Notes: generated by a model not told the origin, from the letters alone. DNA of 64,000 nucleotides from Paenibacillus foliorum (GCF_013141765.1 NZ_WHOD01000100.1:1-64000), one strand, 5' to 3'; shown: positions 1 to 10,092, numbered from the stretch's first letter. Translations and numbers: made by a program.

Positions 1-180
1 GTCCCGCAGGGACGGTAGCGCTGAAAGCACATTAGATACAAGGTAGCACGAGCAGAACTCCCCCACCAGGCCCTTCGAGGGTGTCCAGAGGGCAGAGCCC
101 TTGGAGCCCTCCCTGTAGGGAGGGTTTGGGAGGGGAAAACATTAAAAAGCCCTTGAGGGCAGGAGTGTAATTAAGAAAGG
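1..180. repeat. GC-rich hairpin-forming intergenic segment
   Basis: No coding frame is apparent. The stretch holds several short inverted repeats: GTCCC-gca-GGGAC at the very start, then repeated AGCCCTT/AGGGC-type words and the CCCTCCC/GGGAGGG pair, ending with GCCCT-tg-AGGGC at about 149-160. It lies just upstream of the first gene and may contain a terminator or attenuator, or a dispersed intergenic repeat. The window edge cuts off what precedes it. Confidence 0.35.
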
Positions 181-192
181 CAGGGAAAAAGG

Positions 193-2544
193 ATGAATAT
201 TAAAGGGGAATTGGATTCCTTTTCCAAACGATATGCCGTTCAGATTGATAGCATGGGCAGCGACGGGGATGAGATGCGCAGTATCAATCATCCTATCGTT
301 TTTGTGTTTCTTGGTGATCACTCGGCTGAAGCTCTAGAGGCTGTGCATGGCTTAAACAGGACAAAGTGGAATAATTCCGCCGGGGTGGTTTATCTCCAGC
401 TTGGAACCAAGCAGACCACGGCGCTAGATAACGTGTACAGCTGGAGCTTGCCGGCAGCTACGGAAAGCAAGCAAACCTTGCGCCCTTCGATCCGCGAGCA
501 GTTCTATGCGGATGAAGCCAAGCTGCTTGAGCTGAATGTGACGCTACGTCGGATGAACAGCCGCATATCGGAATTCGGGCGGATGTATACGCATCTGCAG
601 CGATTGAATATTGCCATCGTGACACGGCTCGATGATCCTTTTAATGTGCTGCTGCCGGAAATTGCTGTGCTGATGGAAACGATTTTTGGAGAGCAATTCC
701 GCTCCGTTGTATTGGACATGTATGGTTTGTTAGAGGAGAAGGCGGTAGGGGATACGTTTGCTTTTCAATCCTCTCTCGGTGTCAGCTTCCTTCGTGAATT
801 GGATTTGTACCAAAGTAGGGATTACACATTTGAGGGGATGCTGCAGTTGACGGGTGAGGGTGTTTTACTTCCTGCCGCGCACGCCCCATCCCCGTTATTT
901 GATATGGTTTACTTGTTAAGCAACAAGGATGAACGCGGCATTTTTGCTGAGAATGGGATGCAGGGCAATTACGAAGCTATTTGCAATCTCAATCTGCTTA
1001 AAAACCGGAAGTCGAACAACGAGCTCGATCCGCAGCACGCAGTATACAATAACCAGCATTTTAAGCAGAATGCGACTCCTTCTGATGGGGATGGTCGCAG
1101 CTATGCATCGGCAGGTTTTTCTAAAATAACACGACCCAATCAACCGGTTGCTTTGACTGTACTTTATCATGTATACCGCCGACTCATGGAGCGGATGCAG
1201 GAGAATGCAAGAATGGATCGTGGAAGCATTCAGGAGCTGTTAGAACTGGAGCCACATTGCTGGGAACATGATATTCAGTCGCTGCTGCCTGATCCACAGA
1301 AGGCTGTGGAAGGTATGTTCAGTCTTTTACATAGCAAAATCTCCCTCAATGAATTAATGACATTAACCCTGCGTCAAGCGGAGTCTGCTTTATATGGGGG
1401 TAATGCGCAGTCTTTTTTTGAAACGAATGTGATCCGGGGGTTGGAAAAACAATTTGTGGAGCGCAACTTTGCCGGACGGTTGAAGGCACGATTGGAGAGC
1501 AAGGTTATCCGAAATTCTCTATACGGATATTACAGCGCCTACTTGTGGACTTCATATAAAGAAAGCGGCAGTCTGATCAGCGGAATTCGTGAAAAAGCGA
1601 AGGAAACGGCAAAGCTATTGGAGCAAGGCAGAGCCGAACTGGATCAATTGTATGCGGAGCGGGTGGAGCAGCAGTCTTTTGCGAAAACGTCTTTATGGGA
1701 CCGGCTTATGAACAAAACCTCAGTCAAAGGTATGACCCGACCATTTCTAGAGCTTGTGTACGGGATGAAGCTGGAGCTGCTGCTGCTGGAAATGAAGCTG
1801 CGGCTTTTGAATGCGTACCTTCAAGAGCTGGAGGAGCTGCATGACAGGGCACAGTCCTTTATAGAGCGGTTCCGCCAATTGGAGAAAATTTTGCATGAAG
1901 CAAGCAGAGGCAGCATTTCCGTAACCAGCGATTACTTGGGCCGTAATATTAATGAATATTATGGTCACGCTGTTCAGGAGATTTTGACAGAGCTGGAAAG
2001 CCGCCGTGATCTACAGTTTTATTTTGACGACCGGCAGATGGGGAACATTTCGTTGATGCTTGCTGAGGGAGAAGAGCAAGTGCTCCAGCGGTTGATGGAG
2101 ATAACTCGTAAGGAAGTATTCAACCATCCCCTATTCAATCAAACGTTCGAGGATGAGCTGTTAGAACGGGCAAACGTGACGGCTGGCTATGACAATCGCG
2201 AGGTTCTGTCCAAGGAGGATTTGTTCCGTGACTTGTACAGCACCCTGGAGAATGAAGCAGCGATCCGAGCGGATGTATATAACTCTACGCACAAGCACCG
2301 TTATGTTGAAAAATATTTCTTTGGTGATTTTGATAGTGAATTTATACGCTATGCATTCGCTGTCGATCAGGGTAGCAGAACGTATAAGTTAGGCTGTGTG
2401 CAGGAGATGAAGCGGAGCGGAATCGAGAAGCTCAATGTGATGGGCGGCTTCCGGGTCGAGGATCTGATGTATTATCGGAACGGCAAACGATATTATGATA
2501 CGTATGTACAGAATGGTTACATGTTTCACAGCATGGATATATAG
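193..2544 (+). CDS. Large protein of unknown function, first gene of a GTPase/vWA/GAP1-like operon
   Basis: A 783-residue protein with no signal peptide or membrane helix, so probably cytoplasmic. The N-terminal part (about residues 30-70) alternates hydrophobic strands and helices (PIVFVFLGDHSAEAL) as in a Rossmann-like fold, but I see no tubulin GGGTG loop or P-loop. Around residues 240-275 there is a conserved-looking FDMVYLLSNKDERG segment. Residues 460-580 are strongly helical and Leu/Glu/Arg-rich, probably coiled coil. The ATG at 193 follows AAAGGCAGGG. It is 54 bases ahead of the vWA gene and co-directional with four more genes, so it probably acts with the GTPase module, perhaps as a scaffold. 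Function is not assigned. Confidence 0.75.
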   Translation: MNIKGELDSFSKRYAVQIDSMGSDGDEMRSINHPIVFVFLGDHSAEALEAVHGLNRTKWNNSAGVVYLQLGTKQTTALDNVYSWSLPAATESKQTLRPSIREQFYADEAKLLELNVTLRRMNSRISEFGRMYTHLQRLNIAIVTRLDDPFNVLLPEIAVLMETIFGEQFRSVVLDMYGLLEEKAVGDTFAFQSSLGVSFLRELDLYQSRDYTFEGMLQLTGEGVLLPAAHAPSPLFDMVYLLSNKDERGIFAENGMQGNYEAICNLNLLKNRKSNNELDPQHAVYNNQHFKQNATPSDGDGRSYASAGFSKITRPNQPVALTVLYHVYRRLMERMQENARMDRGSIQELLELEPHCWEHDIQSLLPDPQKAVEGMFSLLHSKISLNELMTLTLRQAESALYGGNAQSFFETNVIRGLEKQFVERNFAGRLKARLESKVIRNSLYGYYSAYLWTSYKESGSLISGIREKAKETAKLLEQGRAELDQLYAERVEQQSFAKTSLWDRLMNKTSVKGMTRPFLELVYGMKLELLLLEMKLRLLNAYLQELEELHDRAQSFIERFRQLEKILHEASRGSISVTSDYLGRNINEYYGHAVQEILTELESRRDLQFYFDDRQMGNISLMLAEGEEQVLQRLMEITRKEVFNHPLFNQTFEDELLERANVTAGYDNREVLSKEDLFRDLYSTLENEAAIRADVYNSTHKHRYVEKYFFGDFDSEFIRYAFAVDQGSRTYKLGCVQEMKRSGIEKLNVMGGFRVEDLMYYRNGKRYYDTYVQNGYMFHSMDI

Positions 2545-2598
2545 AATAGGAAAATAAAGGCAGACAGAGAGACGGTTGAAAACAAGGGGGCATGACCG

Positions 2599-3903
2599 GT
2601 GAAGCAGCGCAAATGGAATGGACTTCTAACGGTGTGGAGTGTTATTGGCGGAATTATTGGCTTTATCATAGGAGAAATCATGCTGGCTGAGTGGGAAGGG
2701 GCGATGCATGAAACGCTGCTGATGGGCTTATACTTCGGCCAATTTGCTCTTATTGTAGGTCTGTGCTGCTTGTTAGCCGAAGTTATTTCACCTCAATTGA
2801 ATGGGAGAAGCTGGAGGCTGCGCTATGCCCGCGATGGTTGGAAGCTTCTTGTTCCTGCTACTCTTCTGCTATTATTCGCAGCGGGCGTGTTGTTCCAATT
2901 TATATATGGACTACAGCTAGGGAACCGGGATAAGCCTCAGGACTATGTGCTCCTCATCGATATGTCGGAGAGTATGAAAAGCACTGATCCTGAGAAGCAG
3001 AGCATTCAAGCCGCTCAATCCTTGATCCGCAAATTGGATGACCGCAAGCGGGTCGCGATCTACACATTTAATGAGCAGCCCAGTCAGATATATCCGTTAA
3101 CGCAGCTGAAAGATGCGGGGACACGTGAGCAAATTGCCGCTAAGCTAAGTGGGATAGGAGCTCCCGTAGGCCGTACCGATATTGGCAGGGCGTTGACCGA
3201 GGCGATGGAGCATATGGAGAAGGAACGCATTCCTAATCGCAAAGCAGCTGTTATTCTCATTTCCGACGGTTTTAGTGAGGTGGATAAAGCGAAGGTATTG
3301 GCTCCTTACCGGCTGCAGCAAACTCAGGTTCATACGGTGGGGATTGATTCCACAGAGAAAGAGGGCATCCAGCTTTTACAAAGCATCGCAGTGGAAACTG
3401 GAGGCACGTTTCATGATGTGAAGCGGGTCGAGGGAATTACGAGTGCTTTTGATCAAATATACCAAAATGGCCAGCGATGGCACTTAATGAACGAACGTAT
3501 GGATACGGCAGCGTCCGATGGATATCACGGTCTGCTGCGTGTAATGCTGATTCTGTTTATCGGTACTTTGCTGGGGCTATCGCTGGGTGTTGTATTCGAC
3601 AACCGCTATTTAGCCAAAAGCTTCGCAATCGGCGGAGCCGTGGCGGGGTTAATCGCCGGTATCCTGCTCGAAACCGGGCTGCAGGGCTCAGCAGCGCCTT
3701 TGCTCGTGCGCGGCTTCGCTGACATAGTGCTGGCGCTCGTACTGTCGCTCTCCACACTGCTCGTTGCAGTGGGCGATCCGAACGCAGGATCAGGAGCGGG
3801 ATTGCGCCGCGGCGGAGGCGGAGGTATGCGCAGCCAACTGGAGCAAGGGGAGAGCCGAGGTAGAAGCAAGGATGGCGGAGCGGTACGCAAGCAGTTCCGA
3901 TGA
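2599..3903 (+). CDS. Membrane-anchored vWA domain protein
   Basis: 434 residues with a GTG start, a few bases behind AAGGGGG. Three N-terminal hydrophobic helices (about 10-30, 40-61, 84-104) are followed by a von Willebrand factor A domain (about 115-300) and three more helices (about 310-335, 342-361, 375-392). It ends in a Gly/Arg-rich basic tail. The metal-ion-dependent adhesion site is intact: D121-M-S-E-S125, T193 and D223 of the SDG loop. vWA domains with complete MIDAS residues bind partner proteins through Mg2+. Between a large cytoplasmic protein and a GTPase gene, the likely role is a membrane platform assembling the complex. The side of the membrane on which the vWA domain lies was not determined. 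Confidence 0.85.
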   Translation: MKQRKWNGLLTVWSVIGGIIGFIIGEIMLAEWEGAMHETLLMGLYFGQFALIVGLCCLLAEVISPQLNGRSWRLRYARDGWKLLVPATLLLLFAAGVLFQFIYGLQLGNRDKPQDYVLLIDMSESMKSTDPEKQSIQAAQSLIRKLDDRKRVAIYTFNEQPSQIYPLTQLKDAGTREQIAAKLSGIGAPVGRTDIGRALTEAMEHMEKERIPNRKAAVILISDGFSEVDKAKVLAPYRLQQTQVHTVGIDSTEKEGIQLLQSIAVETGGTFHDVKRVEGITSAFDQIYQNGQRWHLMNERMDTAASDGYHGLLRVMLILFIGTLLGLSLGVVFDNRYLAKSFAIGGAVAGLIAGILLETGLQGSAAPLLVRGFADIVLALVLSLSTLLVAVGDPNAGSGAGLRRGGGGGMRSQLEQGESRGRSKDGGAVRKQFR

Positions 3904-3928
3904 GTAATGAAACGGAGGTGAATGTTCT

Positions 3929-4564
3929 TTGCAATGGGAGGAGCTCGAGGAGCAATATCGGATTAAGCAAACAGCCTGCTACATACAGAATGGTGAATGT
4001 ACCGTAACCTGGGCATGGCCGCGGGGTGTGGAATCCGTATACGTGTACAGCTTTCCTGATGGAGCAGAGCAGGCACCGGACTCGCTGGAGCTTAAGCGGC
4101 TAAAGCTATTTACCCGGGAGGAATACAAAGCGAGATCAGGCTATCGGGAGCGCATTGAATATCTGGGTGTGCAGGGTTACCGCATATTTCCATGCCTCAT
4201 GCAAGGCGGCAAGCTGAGTCCCCTTAAGCAAACGGATGCTGATAATTATGCACGTGTGAGTGGTGGGAAGGCGAAAATCCGCTACAGTATCAAATACAGC
4301 CAGTCTTGGTTCAGTAAATATAGATCGGTGCGCATTCAGCTATTTTGCGAGATTCCGGTATCCAAAGAAGTGCTTTGCTATGTTAAGAAGGAAGGCTCGC
4401 CACCTGCTAATAAGGACGATGGTATTGCCTATCCATTTATGAGTGATTTTGCTTCGGGTCGTCATGTCCTGCCGGAAGTGGAAGTGGCTAAAAACGATTA
4501 TATTCGGATTTTTTTTACCGAGGGGAAAGCGTTTGGAGAGCTATATGATTTAATACCCGAATAG
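3929..4564 (+). CDS. Small beta-rich protein of unknown function in the GTPase operon
   Basis: 211 residues. The best start is TTG at 3929, eight bases after GGAGGTG; the nearby ATG at 3922 is in another frame. The sequence is rich in alternating beta-strand patterns (CTVTWAWPRGVESVYVYSF near residues 20-40, later KYRSVRIQLFCEIP), which suggests one or two Ig/Fn3-like beta-sandwich domains, without signal peptide or membrane segment. The WxWP followed by V-rich strands is the most distinctive feature. I recognise no catalytic motif. It sits 25 bases after the vWA gene and 15 before the GTPase gene, tight enough for one transcript, so an adaptor role is a reasonable inference. Confidence 0.7.
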   Translation: MQWEELEEQYRIKQTACYIQNGECTVTWAWPRGVESVYVYSFPDGAEQAPDSLELKRLKLFTREEYKARSGYRERIEYLGVQGYRIFPCLMQGGKLSPLKQTDADNYARVSGGKAKIRYSIKYSQSWFSKYRSVRIQLFCEIPVSKEVLCYVKKEGSPPANKDDGIAYPFMSDFASGRHVLPEVEVAKNDYIRIFFTEGKAFGELYDLIPE

Positions 4565-4579
4565 GTAGGAGGGATACCC

Positions 4580-5845
4580 ATGTTGGATTTTCTTAAGAAG
4601 ATGTTTGATAAAAAGCCGCCTGTAAAGGAGAAGCCTCCCTATTACAGCATTGTATGTCCGTATTGCTTCAGTAAATTCGAGCCTGACGAAGTAGTGTTCA
4701 GGGCCAGCCATGTTAGGGATAACGATGATGATTTCATGCTGCAGGAGGACCGTAAGCTTAGTGATTGGCGCCGGAAGTTTAACTTGTCGCAGGTTGATAT
4801 GGAAGCGGTCATTGATCCGCACACCATACCTGACGAGAACAAAACGTACATGCAAAACGTGCTCGTGGCCGTAACCGACCTTTATGGGGAAACGACGAAG
4901 CGGAGGCTTTGCCCTAACTGCCATAACGAGCTGCCGATTTCATCGGGCAAGGTGCCTAGCAATATCATCTCTATAGTTGGAGCGTCACAGGTGGGAAAAT
5001 CCGTCTATATGACATCGCTTATCCATACGCTTCAGAATACGACGGCCTCCAATTTTAACGCGGCCTGCATGCCGCTTAGCGCTGAAATTAGCAGGAAATT
5101 CAGGCAAAATTACCACGAGCCGATTTTTGAGAGAGGCAGTATGCTGCAGTCTACGAATCCGAATGAGCAGCAGGAGCCGTTTATTTTTCAGTTTGTGTTT
5201 AAGGATGAGCGGGAAGCTCCATTGACGCTGGTCTTTTTCGATGTTGCCGGTGAGGGCATGGTGGAACGGGAATATTTGGACATTTACGCATCGCATATCA
5301 AAAATTCGTCAGGCATACTATTCCTGGTCGATCCTCTCCAAATTCGCAGTATTCGCGATAAGGCACGCATTCAAATTGGTGAGGAAGAAGGCGAATTCGC
5401 TAATCGCTATGACGAGCCTCGCGAGGTTGTGATCAGCTTGTTCGAAAACTTCATCGCCCATCAGCAGAACAGCAAAACAGACATTCCAACAGCTATCGTG
5501 CTAACCAAAAGCGATATGCTGAAGTATTTAATGGAAGAGGATAGCGAATATATCCGTCCTAACAGCAATGTGTTCCGCAATGTGGTGCATAAGGGCTTTT
5601 TGAATCATACAGAGTTTGAAAACATCAATGGAGAAATAGGTCGTTTCATCGAAAAGGTAGACAGGCCGTTTAAGGATGCCATTGATGTTTATTTCAAAAA
5701 CACGGCGTTTTTCGCCGTTTCTGCGCTGGGCGCGAATCCGGTCAATAAGCAAATTGAGGGTGTCATTAACCCGATCCGGGTCGATGAGCCGTTCATTTGG
5801 CTGCTGCACCAGCTTGATTATGTTGCTAGGAGAGATGCGACGTGA
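4580..5845 (+). CDS. Zinc-ribbon TRAFAC-like GTPase (double-GTPase-type family)
   Basis: 421 residues. All GTPase motifs are visible: P-loop G134-ASQVGKS141, G3-like D221-VAGEG226, G4 T309-KSD312 and a late SALG (G5-like). Two CxxC pairs precede the P-loop, C26-PYC29 and C111-PNC114, which together can form a split zinc ribbon with an 80-residue insertion. Such zinc-ribbon GTPases occur in the families called double-GTPase (DO-GTPase) in conflict-type operons; that assignment is from memory. No membrane segment is seen. It starts at ATG 4580 after AGGAGGG and overlaps the next gene by four bases, so translation is coupled. Likely role: nucleotide-dependent switch of the five-gene system. Confidence 0.85.
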   Translation: MLDFLKKMFDKKPPVKEKPPYYSIVCPYCFSKFEPDEVVFRASHVRDNDDDFMLQEDRKLSDWRRKFNLSQVDMEAVIDPHTIPDENKTYMQNVLVAVTDLYGETTKRRLCPNCHNELPISSGKVPSNIISIVGASQVGKSVYMTSLIHTLQNTTASNFNAACMPLSAEISRKFRQNYHEPIFERGSMLQSTNPNEQQEPFIFQFVFKDEREAPLTLVFFDVAGEGMVEREYLDIYASHIKNSSGILFLVDPLQIRSIRDKARIQIGEEEGEFANRYDEPREVVISLFENFIAHQQNSKTDIPTAIVLTKSDMLKYLMEEDSEYIRPNSNVFRNVVHKGFLNHTEFENINGEIGRFIEKVDRPFKDAIDVYFKNTAFFAVSALGANPVNKQIEGVINPIRVDEPFIWLLHQLDYVARRDAT

Positions 5846-8739
5846 TGGAGCAAAGGAAACCTGTCCAACAGCAATATTTCACACGTGACCGAGAGGGCGT
5901 TTTCCGTACAAGCGAAGGCTTCGATACGGTTGCCAAATCGGAAGGGTTGGACAATACGTTTATAAAAAACACGCTGCACCCCTATTGTGTTTATAAGGCT
6001 CCAAAGGAGCTGCTGGGACGCGCGGAGGAAGATAGCTCGCTCTATCCCGAGTCGATGGTAGTGTTCCATGCTGATAACGGTGATATGGTGATCGGCCGCA
6101 GTGTCTATATCGGTACTGATTTTACAGGTCAGCGCAGTGCCTCGTTCACGCATCAGTTCATTGTACCTCATGAGCGTAAGGACGAATTTCTTCATGACCC
6201 GCAGCGCCTGTTCCGAATTCGCAGCTTCGAAAGCGCCTATGATATCCGCAATGGCAAGACATTGCCGGAGCTGGATGGCATCAGCTATGGAACCGCACCG
6301 GCAGACACCGCCGAACAAGACCGGTTATTGACGAAGCTGGGTATCGATCAAATGCGTTTTCAGCAGTTGATCTATGCGGTTATGTCATCGGTTACGAGTA
6401 AGAAAAAAGTATATATCGCCCTCGATGCGGATATTACGGAAACGGCTGAGTTAGCCAAAAAGCTGCTCGAAACCGTCTACCGCTGCCTTCCTTATGCGAT
6501 CCGCCGCCAGCTTGGCTTCATGACCTTCAACAGCGAGCCGGAAGGGAAGCAGCATCTGCATGTGATTTTTGTAGAAAAGGGAAGTATTCGACTTCCGGAT
6601 CGCAACATAGAGAAGGAATACATATTTGATTTCCCGGGCAGCCGTTTCGTAAATACGGAAATTCCGGGGCAAGAGCACTCTTATCTTTCTTTTATTTGGA
6701 ATAACCGGAACGAGTCAGAGCAACTGGATCAACTGTTTGGATTTTGCGAAGAAGCGCTGCAGGGGCTGGACAAGGCTACAGCTCTGAATGTGCAGACTTA
6801 TGTTCAGCTTCAAGCCTTGTATGCTATTGAGCAGGGTAATGAGGGCATCTATGAGTCAAACCGCGCCGAAATGATGTCAAACATCGTAGCTTATGTGAAT
6901 GCGGAGACGGTTCGGCAAAAGCGACGTTTGAACGAGCTGTTCATTCGTCTATTAGGGAAAGATGCAAGGGATAGCGACAGTCTGCCAACGGCTGATTACA
7001 TAAAATATTTACTGCACTATTACGGGTTTGCCGATGAAGGAGTCAAGACTTTACTGACGCGCTGCTTCGTTGTTTTCATCAGTAGGGTAGCTAACAAGAC
7101 CGAGGATGGCATCGAAAATGCCGCTCCTATTTTTGACCAGCTGCTGGGACAGTCGTCCATGTTCGATCTAGTCATGAAGGAGCTGTATAATCAGCAATCG
7201 GGAACAGCCGAGAGCTATATTGCTTACCGAATGGCCAAGGCTGGTACGGTCAAAGCGCTGCTGGAGGAAATCCGGTTCTGGATACAGCAGAGCGAGAGTA
7301 TGGTTCAGCAGCGTTTCTTTGCTAATGAAGTACTGAAAAAGGTGAAGCGGCTGCTGCAAACCGACAGTCTTCGTAAACGGATTGAAGCCGCGAGTACCTT
7401 GTACAGCTATTTTGAGGAGCTGCCTGAGCGACAAGAAAAGCGTCAATACGAAGATTTCTGCGGCCAGCTGAAGCTGGAAATCAAGCTGCAGCTGCTCGAC
7501 GGACTGAAGATAGCTGATCTGGAGTACGAGGACATGATGCAGCTCAGCTTCATGCTGGAGACAGTCGATCAGGAGCTGAACAGCCATTTGGATAAAAGCC
7601 AAAAGCTGTTCCTGCAGCTGCTTGCTACCATATACCGCGTACTGACGTTGACTAAGAAGGAAGATTCTGAGCTTAGCAAGGCATTCGATATATTCGGGCC
7701 TCTGGACTTGGAAAGAGTGCAGCAATCGCTGAAGAAGCTGCTAAGCACACGTATCGCGTCTGAGCATTTCAGTAAAATCGTTTATGCGTTTTACCAGCCG
7801 GGTTCGGGTAACGGTTCCGGTTATGTGGCAGAGTTTGATTATTACGGATTGCTCCAATATATCGCCGAGGCAACCAGAGGTACGGAAACCATTTATGATT
7901 TTCTCGTGTGGTCTGCCAATGATCAGCGGTTTCTAAATCTGAAGCAAGAAATAGATGCTAATTATAAGGCAGCGGTGAGCAAATTCTTCGATATACATGC
8001 TCCTAGAGCTTTTCGGGACAAGGAGATTCGACTGAAGCTGCTTGCAACGCCTAACGAATCCTTTGTTGCCCTGTATAATGCGATCAAGCTTCGGCAGTCG
8101 GGTAAGCTGGTTCGTTTTGCTGTTAAAAATAGACGAAGGCTAACGCGGCTGGGACTAGTTATAGTGCCACTCGTCGTTCTGCTAATTATTTTCCGCAATC
8201 CTATAGGAATAGGGCTAGCCGCAATAGGTCCGGCACCGGTTATCTTGATCGATGAGATTCCGGCAATCTCCAAAGAGGCAACAATCACGGTAATGATAAG
8301 TGCAAAGGATGAAGATCCCAGCGTGTCACTCTATGTAAATGGGCAATTAGCGGGGAATGGAAAAGTTAGCAAAACCATGGAACTGCTTGATGGGGACAAT
8401 GCGTTTGAATTCAAAGCGGTGAACCGCGGCGGCAAGGAATCTGAAGTTGTGAAGAAACGAGTCGCTTTTAGCTCTCCGACCCCGATTGTAACCGTGGAGG
8501 CTTTGCCTGAGAGTACGCGAAACAATAGCGTTACGGTTAAGATAACGGCCCTTGACAGGAATGATCCTAGTCCGACGCTATATATTAATGGACAAGCTGT
8601 TGGACAAAGCAGCGCCAGCAAGACGATCAACCTTACGCCAGGGGAAAATTTGATAGAAATCAAGGCTGGCAACAAGCAAGGCAAAATGAGCGAGCCTATT
8701 GTGAAAAAAATCAAATTAGAGTCTACAGCAGCTCGTTGA
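5842..8739 (+). CDS. GTPase-associated protein 1 (GAP1-N2)-like, with membrane helix and two Ig-like domains
   Basis: 965 residues from GTG 5842; ATG 5845 is an equally good start (AGGAGAG lies 7 or 10 bases upstream). The N-terminal region (QQQYFTRDREGVFRTSEG, then FTHQFIVP) matches my recollection of the GAP1-N2 family that accompanies GTPases in conflict-type clusters. Residues 150-750 are largely helical. A basic stretch (about 754-768) precedes one hydrophobic helix (about 770-790). Two homologous beta-domains follow, about 797-877 and 880-960, each with an LYVNGQ/LYINGQ core and a GxNxFEFKA or GENLIEIKA strand, like bacterial Ig/glucodextranase-B-like modules. The layout implies a cytoplasmic GAP1 part and an outward-facing Ig tail. 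It ends the operon before a strong terminator. Confidence 0.8.
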   Translation: MMEQRKPVQQQYFTRDREGVFRTSEGFDTVAKSEGLDNTFIKNTLHPYCVYKAPKELLGRAEEDSSLYPESMVVFHADNGDMVIGRSVYIGTDFTGQRSASFTHQFIVPHERKDEFLHDPQRLFRIRSFESAYDIRNGKTLPELDGISYGTAPADTAEQDRLLTKLGIDQMRFQQLIYAVMSSVTSKKKVYIALDADITETAELAKKLLETVYRCLPYAIRRQLGFMTFNSEPEGKQHLHVIFVEKGSIRLPDRNIEKEYIFDFPGSRFVNTEIPGQEHSYLSFIWNNRNESEQLDQLFGFCEEALQGLDKATALNVQTYVQLQALYAIEQGNEGIYESNRAEMMSNIVAYVNAETVRQKRRLNELFIRLLGKDARDSDSLPTADYIKYLLHYYGFADEGVKTLLTRCFVVFISRVANKTEDGIENAAPIFDQLLGQSSMFDLVMKELYNQQSGTAESYIAYRMAKAGTVKALLEEIRFWIQQSESMVQQRFFANEVLKKVKRLLQTDSLRKRIEAASTLYSYFEELPERQEKRQYEDFCGQLKLEIKLQLLDGLKIADLEYEDMMQLSFMLETVDQELNSHLDKSQKLFLQLLATIYRVLTLTKKEDSELSKAFDIFGPLDLERVQQSLKKLLSTRIASEHFSKIVYAFYQPGSGNGSGYVAEFDYYGLLQYIAEATRGTETIYDFLVWSANDQRFLNLKQEIDANYKAAVSKFFDIHAPRAFRDKEIRLKLLATPNESFVALYNAIKLRQSGKLVRFAVKNRRRLTRLGLVIVPLVVLLIIFRNPIGIGLAAIGPAPVILIDEIPAISKEATITVMISAKDEDPSVSLYVNGQLAGNGKVSKTMELLDGDNAFEFKAVNRGGKESEVVKKRVAFSSPTPIVTVEALPESTRNNSVTVKITALDRNDPSPTLYINGQAVGQSSASKTINLTPGENLIEIKAGNKQGKMSEPIVKKIKLESTAAR

Positions 8740-8758
8740 GAAATCAATATACTCCAAT

Positions 8759-8802
8759 AAAGAGCCCGTGATCCTATATGACTAGGAAAACGGGCTCTTT
8801 TC
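8759..8802 (+). terminator. Intrinsic terminator of the GTPase/GAP1 operon
   Basis: An 11-bp perfect stem (8759-8769 with 8790-8800, core AGAGCCCGT/ACGGGCTCT) is closed by a 20-base loop and runs into a T-rich tail. It lies 20 bases after the stop of the GAP1-like gene. Confidence 0.9.
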
Positions 8803-8896
8803 ATTGTAAGGCTGGACTGCTCGTCATGCGACTCTGTAACAGAGTCCTCGTTATCTGAAGCAGCTGCCCAAATATACAGGATTTTAACAAAACGGG

Positions 8897-8926
8897 TTCA
8901 TACATTTAACAATTGGTTTATATAAT
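8897..8926 (+). promoter_or_regulatory. Candidate sigma-A promoter for the small Cys-rich protein
   Basis: A consensus -10 box TATAAT (8921-8926) lies 18 bases after TTCATA (8897-8902), a weak -35. The gene start is 41 bases further on. Confidence 0.45.
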
Positions 8927-8966
8927 GAATATTACATTCTTTATATCAGACTGAAGGGGTGGAACC

Positions 8967-9260
8967 ATGAACCTAGTTACTCACACAAATTATAAAAATC
9001 AGGATGGAAACATATATTGCTGTCTCCGCAATAAAGTCGTAGAGCTTAATCAACAACAGGAGGAGCAATTCTGTCAAGGCTGTAAAATGTTCGGCGGTAA
9101 GGTAGGGGGAGGACAGGGGGTGAATTGCTTATGGGAGGACTTGCGTAATGTGAGCAATCCTCATATTGTACATGATCCTATCCGTGAGTTTAATAAAAAT
9201 CAAACACGCTATATTACATCTGATTTTTTGATCACGTTATCCTCTACAGCCTATTTATAA
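8967..9260 (+). CDS. Small cysteine-rich protein of unknown function
   Basis: 97 residues, ATG start eight bases after AAGGGGTGG, with a promoter-like TATAAT upstream. Cysteines are at 18, 19, 36, 39 and 54. The C36-QGC39 pair plus C54, followed by a Gly-rich stretch (FGGKVGGGQG), suggests a small metal-binding knuckle. There is no signal peptide or membrane helix. It sits alone between the terminator of the GTPase operon and a decayed peptidase gene, so there is no operon clue. The good ribosome site and the non-random cysteine spacing support a real gene; no function is proposed. Confidence 0.6.
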   Translation: MNLVTHTNYKNQDGNIYCCLRNKVVELNQQQEEQFCQGCKMFGGKVGGGQGVNCLWEDLRNVSNPHIVHDPIREFNKNQTRYITSDFLITLSSTAYL

Positions 9261-9289
9261 GAGGCAACTCTCTAAAACATTGGGAAATT

Positions 9290-9860
9290 AACGGTCCGTC
9301 TTCACGAATGATTTTAATTGCAAAAAGTCGGTTTTCGGCGTATGCGCAATTCGGTTACTGTTGCTGAAGGTGATGGCGATATCTCTCCGCTTCCGTGATG
9401 GGCAATCGAACCGGTGCGCCAAGCCAACGCCTGCTCTTTTGGCAATCCTTTTGAGCTGGCGTGGTTCCATCGGCAGATCGGTCTATGATAATCATTATAG
9501 AACCGTCATCATTGTTGTCTCGTTCTTGTGATAGCTCCAACAGCGCCTTCTTCGACAGGCTGGGCAACAAATGCCCGCTGTGCCCCTAACATTTCTCCAT
9601 CATCAGCGTTATCTTGAACATCGATTTGAGCTTTCTGGGTGGCTTCCTATAGCATGCCCAGGCCTCACATGAAGGGCCCCTCATATCATTCAATAATTTG
9701 TCGTTGCATTCTCCAGTAACTACTTTTAATCAACCTTCCGAATCCAATCCCCAATTCCCCAATTGCCCCATCCTGCGTCATCATATATTGTAGAGTTCCT
9801 TCGTTCACTTTACCGTCCCGTACCTGGATAGCTTCTAAACAGCCTATTTTTCATGAGCTG
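9290..9860 (-). pseudogene. Decayed P1 family peptidase (DmpA/L-aminopeptidase-like)
   Basis: No intact frame exists, but the minus strand read across frames gives family-like pieces in the right order. These are EAIQ..DGKVNEGT (about 9790-9835), then VGAITRTRQQ ending in two stops (about 9508-9545), GSIMIII (near 9495), PRQLKRIAKRAGVGLA (about 9420-9470), and TGSIAHHGSGDIAITFS.SNRI (about 9340-9415). In intact P1 peptidases these correspond to the linker before the autocleavage region and the C-terminal core. At least three frameshifts or stops separate them, and the segment holding the autocatalytic Gly-Ser junction is scrambled or deleted. The C-terminal end is also lost. This is a relic with no expected product; family assignment rests on remembered motifs. 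Confidence 0.7.
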
Positions 9861-10092
9861 CTTGTTTGGCTAATATATGGGGCAGCAGGTCAAATAATTT
9901 TATGTAACAATTTCCCAGACCTATCGTAAGATAAGCTATATTTTCTGGTTAATCCAATTGTATAATTACATTTGAGTTTTAATACAAAGAGGAAGAAACT
10001 TTTCTTCTCTATCCGAGTATCCATTTTGCCAATTTAGTGAAATAATGGGGAATTTTATTGATTTATATTATTTTTTGAGGAGCCATACTAGT